NCBI RefSeq assembly: GCF_900163665.1
Contig: NZ_FUIA01000025.1
Span: 186,001 to 250,000 of the forward strand
Length of the DNA stretch: 64,000 bases
From: Frigoribacterium sp. JB110
Lineage (GTDB): Bacteria > Actinomycetota > Actinomycetes > Actinomycetales > Microbacteriaceae
Direction: 5' to 3'
The notes beneath the pieces are model-generated. The model had not been told where the DNA came from and made no database searches. It was given only the letters and a program-made list of their open reading frames with translations. Both the position numbers and the translations under genes were made by a program. How positions within the stretch are numbered: the first letter of the stretch is position 1; each line of letters opens with the position of its first letter. Positions 9,107-15,549 of this stretch are shown here, one piece after another.

Positions 9107-9172
9107 TTGGAGAAGATTTTCCAAGTTGGCAAGACTTTTCGGAAAATCGTTGCTTGCTGATGGGGAATTTTC
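9107..9172. promoter_or_regulatory. candidate MurR operator array
   Basis: In the 109-bp divergent region, AT-rich palindromes stand out from the GC-rich background. They are TTGGAGAAGATTTTCCAA at 9107-9124 (near-perfect), TTTTCGGAAAA at 9136-9146 (5-1-5), and the half-site GGGGAATTTTC at 9162-9172. GATTTTCC (9115-9122) and GGAAAATC (9141-9148) also form an exact 8-bp inverted repeat. The placement fits control of both murQ and murR by the adjacent SIS-domain repressor. Confidence 0.65.
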
Positions 9173-9187
9173 TGTCACGATGGTCTT

Positions 9188-10054
9188 GTGTCCACCAGTG
9201 CCATGACGGCGATCCACCAGCGTTTGTCCGGACTGACCCCGACCGAGCAGCGAATCGCGCGCTACGTCCTCGACGACCCTCGCCGGGTGGTCGACGCTTC
9301 GATCACGCACCTGGCTGCGGCTTCGCGATCCTCGGTCGCCAGTGTCGCCCGCCTTTCGCAGAACCTCGGCTTCTCCGGCTACCCCGAGTTTCGGCTCGCC
9401 CTCGCGACCGATCTCGAGCGCAGCGAGACGGAGCGCGAACGCTTCCAAGTGGCCGAGGGCGACGTCGACCGGGGGGATGACGCTCGCACGACCATCCGAA
9501 AGATCGCGTTCGCCGAGGCATCAGCCATCGAGCGCACCGCTCGTCAGATCGACATCGACGAGTTGGAGCAGTGCGTCGCCGCTATGCGCGCAGCCAGAAG
9601 GATCAACATCTACGGTGCGGCCTCGAGCGGGCTCGCGGCGCTCGACCTCGAGCAGAAGCTGCATCGTGCCGGGATCGTCGCGCAGGCGCACACCGATCTG
9701 CACCTCGCCCTCACCGGCGCCGCGCTGCTGGACGAACGCGACGTCGCCATTGCGATCTCGCACTCGGGGCGGACGTTGGAGATCGTCCAGGCCGCGCGCG
9801 TCGCCGCTGATACGGGCGCGATCACGATTGCGATCACGAACAATCCTGACTCCCCGCTCGCACGGGCCTGCTCACGCACACTCGTCACGGCCGTCGCGGA
9901 GTCGACGTTCCGGTCGGGTGCTATGGCGAGTCGGATCGCGCAGCTCGCCGTGCTCGACTTCCTCTTCGTGCGCATCGCCCAGGACGACTACGACACTATC
10001 TCGAACAATCTGCGGCTGACGTACGACGCCGTCACGTCGCACCGGATCGAGTGA
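9188..10054 (+). CDS. murR: MurR/RpiR-family transcriptional regulator
   Basis: A 288-residue regulator with an N-terminal RpiR-type helix-turn-helix (about 1-75; LTPTEQRIARYVLDDP, SSVASVARLSQNLGFSGYPEFR) and a C-terminal SIS sugar-phosphate-binding domain (NIYGAASSGLAALDL, ISHSGRTLEIV, ITNNPDSPLA). In E. coli MurR is a repressor released by MurNAc-6-phosphate. Divergent from murQ with palindromes between them. Start taken as GTG at 9188; ATG at 9203 is an alternative and neither has a clear SD. Seven bases separate it from namZ, so the two are probably cotranscribed. Confidence 0.9.
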   Translation: MSTSAMTAIHQRLSGLTPTEQRIARYVLDDPRRVVDASITHLAAASRSSVASVARLSQNLGFSGYPEFRLALATDLERSETERERFQVAEGDVDRGDDARTTIRKIAFAEASAIERTARQIDIDELEQCVAAMRAARRINIYGAASSGLAALDLEQKLHRAGIVAQAHTDLHLALTGAALLDERDVAIAISHSGRTLEIVQAARVAADTGAITIAITNNPDSPLARACSRTLVTAVAESTFRSGAMASRIAQLAVLDFLFVRIAQDDYDTISNNLRLTYDAVTSHRIE

Positions 10055-10061
10055 GGAACGG

Positions 10062-11228
10062 ATGCAGACCGGAATCGACAGACTTCTCGGAGACGACGCG
10101 GTCGGGGGACGCTGGCGGGGGCGCCGACTCGGTCTGCTCACGAACGACCTCGCGCTCACATCCGATCTCACAAGAGGACGGGCCGCGCTCGCGTCGGCCG
10201 GATGGGAGCTCGCGCTCCTGTTCGGCCCTGAGCATGGGATGAGCGGACGTGCCCGCGAGGGAGCGCACATCGCGGACATGCCAGATCCCGTCACCGGTGT
10301 CGCTGTCCGCAGCCTCTACGGCGAGAGTTCGCGCCCGAGTCCCCGTGACCTCTCCGGCATCGACGCCGTGCTCGTCGACCTGCCCGACGTCGGGAGTCGC
10401 TTCTACACCTATGCCTGGACGATGAGCCACATGCTCGAGGCGTGCGCCGATGCGGGGGTCGCAGTCGTCGTGCTCGATCGTCCGAATCCGCTTGGCGGAG
10501 ACCTCGCACGTGCCGAAGGGCCGATGCTCGACCCCTCGGTGCAATCGCTCGTCGGGCGGTGGCCGATGCCGATCCGTCATGGCCTCACGATCGGCGAGCT
10601 CGCGCGACACTGGGTGCGCACACGGCGCATCGACGTCGAGCTCGACGTCATCGAAGTCACCGGCTGGAAGCGCGATGAGACCGCCCTCGGCCGTCGCGAG
10701 CTCACCTGGATGCCGCCCTCGCCCAACTTGCCGAGTGCAGCCACGGCCATGCTCTATCCCGGCACGTGCTTGGCGGAGGGCGTGAACGTGTCGGAGGGGC
10801 GCAGCACGGCCGTCCCCTTCCGTGTGATCGCGGCGCCGTATATCGACGGTGAGCGCTACGCGGCGCGAATCGACGCGGAAGCGCTGCCCGGCGTCAGAGC
10901 CGTGCCGTATGGCTTCACCCCGTTGGTCCGCGACCACGCTGAGGAGCCCTGCGAGGGCATCATCCTGCACATCACCGACGCGGATGCCTTCCGCCCTGTC
11001 CGCACCGGGGTTCGGCTTCTCTCCCTGATCGAGGAGCTCCACCCCGGTTGTCTCGAAGAGCGACCTGGCGTTCCGATGCCGGGTGAATCCGATGCTTCGC
11101 CGCTGGAGCGACTGTTCGGCGTGCGTGGTGCCTTCGAAGAGATCCGCCTCGGCGCGTGGGACGATCCTGCTCGCCTCGCCGTTCCGGAGTGGGCAGACAT
11201 CGTCGCGCCGGATCTGCTGTACACGTGA
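10062..11228 (+). CDS. namZ: exo-beta-N-acetylmuramidase NamZ family (DUF1343, GH171)
   Basis: A 388-residue DUF1343 protein. Characteristic stretches are GLLTNDLAL, FGPEHGMSG, SLYGE, LPDVGSRFYTYAWTM, VLDRPNPLGG, PIRHGLTIGELA, PSPNLPS and YPGTCLAEGVNVSEGR. The B. subtilis family member NamZ removes terminal MurNAc from the non-reducing end of peptidoglycan chains. The B. subtilis enzyme is secreted; this one has no signal peptide (it begins MQTGIDRLLG), so it may act on imported disaccharides. SD GAGGAA. Follows murR by 7 nt in the same direction. Confidence 0.88.
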   Translation: MQTGIDRLLGDDAVGGRWRGRRLGLLTNDLALTSDLTRGRAALASAGWELALLFGPEHGMSGRAREGAHIADMPDPVTGVAVRSLYGESSRPSPRDLSGIDAVLVDLPDVGSRFYTYAWTMSHMLEACADAGVAVVVLDRPNPLGGDLARAEGPMLDPSVQSLVGRWPMPIRHGLTIGELARHWVRTRRIDVELDVIEVTGWKRDETALGRRELTWMPPSPNLPSAATAMLYPGTCLAEGVNVSEGRSTAVPFRVIAAPYIDGERYAARIDAEALPGVRAVPYGFTPLVRDHAEEPCEGIILHITDADAFRPVRTGVRLLSLIEELHPGCLEERPGVPMPGESDASPLERLFGVRGAFEEIRLGAWDDPARLAVPEWADIVAPDLLYT

Positions 11229-11284
11229 CACGGTCGCACGCGCAGGCGAGATGTGGACGCTTCGGACGTCATCCGGGAACAGCA

Positions 11285-11317
11285 GTGGGCCGACCCGGAT
11301 CATCCGGACCGGCCCAC
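11285..11317. terminator. hairpin between convergent namZ and gnd
   Basis: GTGGGCCG (11285-11292) pairs with CGGCCCAC (11310-11317), with further pairing inside (CCGGAT against ATCCGG). No T-tract. It fits a bidirectional terminator for two convergent genes. Confidence 0.65.
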
Positions 11318-11331
11318 CGAGAGCGCTGAGA

Positions 11332-12771
11332 TCAGTGCGTGTCTTCGGCCTCGATCTCGGAGCGGTCACCTGACCACAGCGTGTGGAAGGTGCCCTCCTT
11401 GTCGACGCGCTTGTAGGTGTGCGCACCGAAGAAGTCGCGCTGCCCCTGCACCAGCGCGGCGGGCAGACGCTCCGCACGGATGCCGTCGTAGTACGCCAGC
11501 GACGAGCTGAACGCCGGCGAGGGGATCCCCGCCTGTGTCGCGGCGATGACGACGCGGCGCCATGCGGCCTGGCCGCGGGTGAGCGCATCAGCGAAATACG
11601 GCGCCGTGGCGAGCACGGGAAGTTCGGGCTGCTCGGCGTAGGCGTCGGCGATGCGGTTCAGGAACTGGGCCCGGATGATGCAGCCCTCGCGCCAGATCTT
11701 CGAGACGGCGCCGAGGTCGATCGTCCAGCCGTACTCTTCGGCACCCGCGCGGATCTCGTCGAAACCCTGCGAGTACGCGATGATCTTCGAGGCGAACAGT
11801 GCCTGGGCGACATCCTCGATGAACGCGTCGGTGTCCTCGACGTGGAACTCCTCGTCGGGGCCGGGGAGCGCTGCCGCCACGGCGCGCTGCTCGGGGTGCG
11901 ACGACAGCGAACGGGCGAACGTCGCCTCGGCGATGCCGGAGACCGGAACGCCCAGCGAGAGCGCGGTCTGCACCGTCCAGGCTCCCGTGCCCTTGGCGCC
12001 GGCCTGGTCGAGGATGACGTCGACGAGGGGCTTGCCCGTCGACGCGTCGTTCTGGCGCAGCACCTCGGCGGTGATCTCGATGAGATACGACTCGAGCTCA
12101 CCGGTGTTCCACTCGGCGAACACATCGGCGATCTCTGCGGGGGTCTTGCCGGTGCCGCGGCGGATCAGGTCATAGGCTTCAGCGATCAGCTGCATGTCGG
12201 CGTACTCGATGCCGTTGTGCACCATCTTCACGAAGTGGCCTGCGCCGTCGTGGCCGACGTGGGTCACGCACGGCTCGCCCTCTGCGACCGCGGCGATCGA
12301 CTCGAGGATCGGCCCGAGAGTCACCCACGACTCGTCGGAGCCGCCCGGCATGATCGATGGGCCGTTGAGCGCACCCTCTTCGCCGCCGGAGATGCCTGCA
12401 CCGACGAAGTTGATGCCCGTCTCGCGGACCGCCTTCTCGCGGCGGATGGTGTCGGGGAAGTAGGCGTTGCCGCCGTCGACGATGATGTCGCCCGGTTCGA
12501 AGACCCTGACGAGCTCGTCGATGACCGCATCCGTGCCGCGGCCGGCCTTGACCATGATGATCGCCGTGCGGGGCTTCGACAGCGATGCGGCGAACTCCTC
12601 GTACGAGAACGCGGGGATGAACCCGGCCTCGGGGTGCTCGGTCACCAGCGTGTCGGTCTTCTCACGACTGCGGTTGTACACCGCGACGGTGTTCCCTTCG
12701 CGGCTGGCAAGGTTGCGGGCCAGGTTCGACCCCATCACGGCAAGTCCGACGACTCCGATATTCGCACTCAT
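11332..12771 (-). CDS. gnd: 6-phosphogluconate dehydrogenase, decarboxylating
   Basis: A 479-residue enzyme of the oxidative pentose phosphate pathway that converts 6-phosphogluconate and NADP+ to ribulose-5-phosphate, CO2 and NADPH. The N-terminal Rossmann motif is GVVGLAVMGSNLARN. VGAGISGGEEGALNGPSIMPGG and KMVHNGIEYADMQ hold the substrate and catalytic Lys region, and IIRAQFL lies in the C-terminal helical domain. Full length. ATG at 12771 chosen; it lies 7 nt after a -10 box. Monocistronic, convergent with namZ and not functionally tied to that cluster. Confidence 0.97.
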   Translation of the reverse strand: MSANIGVVGLAVMGSNLARNLASREGNTVAVYNRSREKTDTLVTEHPEAGFIPAFSYEEFAASLSKPRTAIIMVKAGRGTDAVIDELVRVFEPGDIIVDGGNAYFPDTIRREKAVRETGINFVGAGISGGEEGALNGPSIMPGGSDESWVTLGPILESIAAVAEGEPCVTHVGHDGAGHFVKMVHNGIEYADMQLIAEAYDLIRRGTGKTPAEIADVFAEWNTGELESYLIEITAEVLRQNDASTGKPLVDVILDQAGAKGTGAWTVQTALSLGVPVSGIAEATFARSLSSHPEQRAVAAALPGPDEEFHVEDTDAFIEDVAQALFASKIIAYSQGFDEIRAGAEEYGWTIDLGAVSKIWREGCIIRAQFLNRIADAYAEQPELPVLATAPYFADALTRGQAAWRRVVIAATQAGIPSPAFSSSLAYYDGIRAERLPAALVQGQRDFFGAHTYKRVDKEGTFHTLWSGDRSEIEAEDTH

Positions 12772-12778
12772 GCGTACA

Positions 12779-12784
12779 AGGTTA
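12779..12784 (-). promoter_or_regulatory. -10 box of gnd (leaderless)
   Basis: TAACCT on the minus strand, 7 nt before the gnd ATG. This places the transcription start at or next to the start codon. Confidence 0.5.
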
Positions 12785-12901
12785 TCGCCCCTGAGAGCGT
12801 CCGTGAGACGCGGGCGGTTCGGCAGCGCAGTACGGAGTCGCACAGCGTTCCTCGTCCGGATGATTCGTCGGGTAGGATAGGAGCGACCTCGGCGAGGGAT
12901 A

Positions 12902-12913
12902 GCCATGCATGGC
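12902..12913. promoter_or_regulatory. palindrome upstream of rplY
   Basis: GCCATGCATGGC is a perfect 12-bp palindrome in the 252-bp gap between divergent gnd and rplY, about 20 bp downstream of a TAGGAT -10-like box (12877 region). It could be an operator or an mRNA stem in the rplY leader. No known regulator can be named. Confidence 0.3.
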
Positions 12914-13023
12914 ATCCGTTATCGACGCGGGTGTGCGGGCCACAATGCTCTCCTCACGCGTCGCGTTCGAGTCGAGAAGCTTAACCACCGTGGCAGCCAC
13001 ATGCCGCGAGTACGAGGAGAATC

Positions 13024-13635
13024 ATGAGCGACAGAAACACTCTTGCGGTATCCGTCCGCACCGAGTTCGGCAAGGGCTACGCGCGCCGTCTGCGCGCGGC
13101 AGGCAAGATCCCCGCAGTCATCTACGGTCACGGCAACGATCCGACCCACGTCGCGCTGCCCGGCCACGAGACCGGCCTGATCGTTCGCCACGCGAACGCC
13201 GTCATCGACCTCGACATCGAGGGCAAGAGCGAGCTCGTGCTCGTCAAGGATGTGCAGCGCGACCCGGTGCGCTCGATCATCGAGCACATCGACCTGATCT
13301 CGATCAAGCGCGGCGAGAAGATGCAGGTCGACGTGCCGTTCGTGATCGAGGGCGAGAGCTTCGCCGGCACGATCCACACGCAGTCGGCATCGGCCATCAC
13401 GGTCGAGGCCGAGGCCTTCCACATCCCCGAGACCCTGACGGTCTCGATCGATGGCCTCGAAGAAGGCGCGTACGTCTACGCCAAGGACGTCGAGATGCCG
13501 GAGGGCGTCACGCTCGCCGACGACCCCGAGCTGCTGCTGGTGTCGATCTCGACGCCGCGCGGCGAGGAGGACGAGCTGGAGGAGGACGAGTCCGCAGCTG
13601 AGAGCGAGGCTGCGTCGGAGGAGTCCGCAGAGTAG
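13024..13635 (+). CDS. rplY: 50S ribosomal protein L25/general stress protein Ctc
   Basis: A 203-residue protein of the long (CTC/TL5) form of bL25, which binds 5S rRNA. The N-terminal L25 domain covers about 1-93 (RTEFGKGYARRLRAAGKIPAVIYG, VKDVQRDPVRSIIEHIDL). The C-terminal beta domain is at about 95-180, followed by a very acidic tail rich in Glu and Ser. SD CGAGGAG precedes ATG. Followed by a strong intrinsic terminator and then pth, the common actinobacterial order. Confidence 0.96.
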   Translation: MSDRNTLAVSVRTEFGKGYARRLRAAGKIPAVIYGHGNDPTHVALPGHETGLIVRHANAVIDLDIEGKSELVLVKDVQRDPVRSIIEHIDLISIKRGEKMQVDVPFVIEGESFAGTIHTQSASAITVEAEAFHIPETLTVSIDGLEEGAYVYAKDVEMPEGVTLADDPELLLVSISTPRGEEDELEEDESAAESEAASEESAE

Positions 13636-13650
13636 CGCCACGACGTCTCT

Positions 13651-13689
13651 GCGAGGGGGTGCGATGATGATCGCACCCCCTCGCTTTTT
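13651..13689 (+). terminator. intrinsic terminator after rplY
   Basis: GCGAGGGGGTGCGAT at 13651-13665 pairs with its exact complement ending at 13684, followed by TTTTT. It is a textbook Rho-independent terminator only 15 bp before the pth start codon. Confidence 0.93.
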
Positions 13690-13704
13690 CGTGAAAGGAG
13701 AGCC

Positions 13705-14289
13705 GTGGTCGACACATGGCTGATCGCGGGGCTCGGAAATCCCGGCCCCCGCTACGAGCTGACCAGGCACAACGTCGGCCAGATGGTCGTCGATGAACTG
13801 GCCGCCCGCCGGGCGGAGTCATTCGGGCAGCACAAGGCGAACGCACGCGTCGCCGAGACCTGGGTGCGACCCGGCGCGGCGAAGCTCGTGCTGGCGAAGC
13901 CGAACTCGTTCATGAACGTCTCGGGCGGCCCCGTGTCGTCGCTGGCGAAGTTCTTCTCGATCGATCCCAGCCGGGTGATCGTCGTGCACGATGAGCTCGA
14001 CATCCCATTCGACTCCCTCAAGCTCAAGCTCGGCGGCGGCCACGGCGGGCACAACGGCGTGCGCGATGTGGCGAAGGCCCTCGGCAGCGGCGAATTCGTT
14101 CGGGTGCGCGTGGGCATCGGTCGCCCGCCTGGGCGCCAGGACCCCGCCGACTGGGTGCTCTCGCCGTTCTCCGCCGGTGAGAGGCAGGACCTCGGGAACC
14201 TGCTCGTCGACGCGGCGGACGCGGTGGAGCGCATCGTGGAGGACGGTCTGACCGCCGCCCAGCAGCGGGCACATGCGCCGAGAGCGTAG
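13705..14289 (+). CDS. pth: peptidyl-tRNA hydrolase
   Basis: A 194-residue cytoplasmic esterase that recycles peptidyl-tRNA released from ribosomes. Seen directly: [20 protein letters not shown] with active-site N12 and catalytic H22, [17 protein letters not shown] with the conserved Asp, and [14 protein letters not shown] start at 13705 with AAAGGAG four bases upstream. The terminator in between means it needs read-through or a promoter overlapping the rplY tail. Confidence 0.97.
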   Translation: MVDTWLIAGLGNPGPRYELTRHNVGQMVVDELAARRAESFGQHKANARVAETWVRPGAAKLVLAKPNSFMNVSGGPVSSLAKFFSIDPSRVIVVHDELDIPFDSLKLKLGGGHGGHNGVRDVAKALGSGEFVRVRVGIGRPPGRQDPADWVLSPFSAGERQDLGNLLVDAADAVERIVEDGLTAAQQRAHAPRA

Positions 14290-14304
14290 CGGGCGCAGAA
14301 GCAT

Positions 14305-14345
14305 ACGAGAGGCCCGTCGCCTCGGGAAGGCGACGGGCCTCTCGT
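14305..14345. terminator. hairpin after pth
   Basis: A 17-bp perfect stem, ACGAGAGGCCCGTCGCC at 14305-14321 against its complement ending at 14345, with a 7-nt loop. It lies between pth and the convergent gene at 14362, so it can serve both. Confidence 0.85.
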
Positions 14346-14361
14346 GACAGCCGGTTGAGCG

Positions 14362-14931
14362 TCACATGGTGTCGAACGGGATGGACGACACGAAGGTGGC
14401 GATGTAGGTGATCATCACCGGCACGATTCCGACGACCGAGATCACGATCGCGGCGATGCCCCAGCCGCGGCCGCGGTTGAGCACGGTTGCGACGATTCCC
14501 TGGACCAGGCCCCACATGCCGAAGAGACCGTATACGCCGAATCCGGCGAAGACACCGAACAGGTAGGGCAGGAACTCCGCGTTCTCGAGGTCGGAGGGGG
14601 TGTACTCGGAGCTCGCCGCATCGGCGATGGATCCAGCGAGCGCTGTGGAGGCGACGCCGACGATCACGCTCCCCGCGATGACGGCGATCACGGAGGCGAC
14701 GGCGGCGATGATGCCGAGCGTCGGCGAACCCTTCGGCCGGGCGGGTCGCGGCTGCGGCGGCGCCGGGTAGTACCCCGGCTGCTGCTGCGGGTATCCCTGC
14801 CCCGGGTGCTGCGGATAGGCCTGTCCTGGCTGACCCTGCGGCGGGTAGCCCTGGCCCGGCTGACCCTGCGGCGGCTGGCCGGGGTGACCCGGCTGGTTGT
14901 TCGGCTGCGGAGGAACCGATGGTGTCGACAT
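14362..14931 (-). CDS. Pro/Gln/Gly-rich DUF4190-like membrane protein
   Basis: A 189-residue protein. Residues 1-70 are low-complexity, with repeated GQPGQ, GYPQ and PPQ units; this is followed by a membrane helix (TLGIIAAVASVIAVIAG), a polar loop, and two further helices (FGVYGLFGMWGLVQGIVAT and GIAAIVISVVGIVPVMI). This is the DUF4190 arrangement of actinobacterial envelope proteins of unknown role. SD AAAGGGA. The two small frames just upstream together have the same topology, so this region may hold paralogues. Confidence 0.8.
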   Translation of the reverse strand: MSTPSVPPQPNNQPGHPGQPPQGQPGQGYPPQGQPGQAYPQHPGQGYPQQQPGYYPAPPQPRPARPKGSPTLGIIAAVASVIAVIAGSVIVGVASTALAGSIADAASSEYTPSDLENAEFLPYLFGVFAGFGVYGLFGMWGLVQGIVATVLNRGRGWGIAAIVISVVGIVPVMITYIATFVSSIPFDTM

Positions 14932-14947
14932 GAGTCGTCCCTTTCTT

Positions 14948-15205
14948 CTATGCGGCGGCGACGCCGACGGCGAGGGCAGCGCTCGTGAGCGCGGCGAGCA
15001 GGATGGGGGAAGCGGCGGCGACGACGATCGCCCACACCGCCGGGGCGCGCCCGCGCTGCGTGCGCAGTGCGACGATGCCCTGGATCAGCGCCCAGACGCC
15101 GAGCGCGCTGCCGAGCCAGAACCCGATTTCGCCGATGATGATCAGCGGTCGCGCAGGAGCGAGGACGGCCCAGGTCCAGACTCCGGAATCCAAGAATGCG
15201 CTCAC
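14948..15205 (-). CDS. small membrane protein, possible C-terminal half of a split gene
   Basis: An 85-residue frame with two strong hydrophobic helices (IGFWLGSALGVWALIQGIVA and a C-terminal Ala-rich one). It resembles the last two helices of the neighbouring 189-residue DUF4190-like protein. GTG start overlaps the stop of the 65-residue frame upstream (GTGA). A one-base shift would fuse the two into one protein of about 150 residues. Either it is a coupled two-gene unit or one gene broken by a frameshift or sequence error. Confidence 0.5.
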   Translation of the reverse strand: MSAFLDSGVWTWAVLAPARPLIIIGEIGFWLGSALGVWALIQGIVALRTQRGRAPAVWAIVVAAASPILLAALTSAALAVGVAAA

Positions 15206-15399
15206 GCCGATCGCCTGCCGGCACTATGGCCGGCGAACCAGAGCGGGACGGCCGCGAGCACGAACGCCCCGATCGCGAGCACGAGAGCGACTCGTCCGAG
15301 GCGGGGAGTCGTGCGTTTGGGTCGCGGAGCGACGACGGGCGCGTATCGAGAGTCGACGGGCGGCTGATACGGAGCCGCATACCCACCCTGATACGTCAT
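15202..15399 (-). CDS. small Pro-rich single-TM protein, possible N-terminal half of a split gene
   Basis: A 65-residue frame: a Tyr/Pro-rich start (MTYQGGYAAPYQPP), a basic stretch, then a membrane helix (VALVLAIGAFVLAAVPLWFAG) and an abrupt stop at RRSA. This is the order seen in the first half of DUF4190-like proteins. GGAGG lies only two bases before ATG, too close for a normal SD. See the overlapping frame at 14948-15205. Confidence 0.5.
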   Translation of the reverse strand: MTYQGGYAAPYQPPVDSRYAPVVAPRPKRTTPRLGRVALVLAIGAFVLAAVPLWFAGHSAGRRSA

Positions 15400-15459
15400 G
15401 CCTCCATGCTACGGGGCGCCCGGCCCGTGCGCAGTAGGGCATTCCCACCTGCGTCCACG

Positions 15460-15535
15460 CTGCCGAGATGCGCATTTCTCGTCGAGATGCGCCGGTTCGG
15501 ACGCTGGGATGTCGAAGAAGTACGCATCTCGCGAG
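15460..15535. repeat. 76-bp intergenic repeat, copy A
   Basis: Read on the minus strand, this 76-bp segment aligns without gaps to 38351-38426. Shared are the first 12 bases (CTCGCGAGATGC), the arms GAGATGCG, GCGCATCTCG and a second GCGCATCTCG, and the final CGGCAG; the loop sequence differs. Two direct arms are 19 bp apart and one is inverted. It ends 2 bp before the mfd -10 box. Confidence 0.75.
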
Positions 15536-15537
15536 CG

Positions 15538-15543
15538 TAGACT
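15538..15543 (+). promoter_or_regulatory. -10 box of mfd (leaderless)
   Basis: TAGACT, 6 nt before the mfd GTG. Any -35 region falls inside repeat copy A. Confidence 0.6.
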
Positions 15544-15549
15544 CGAGCA

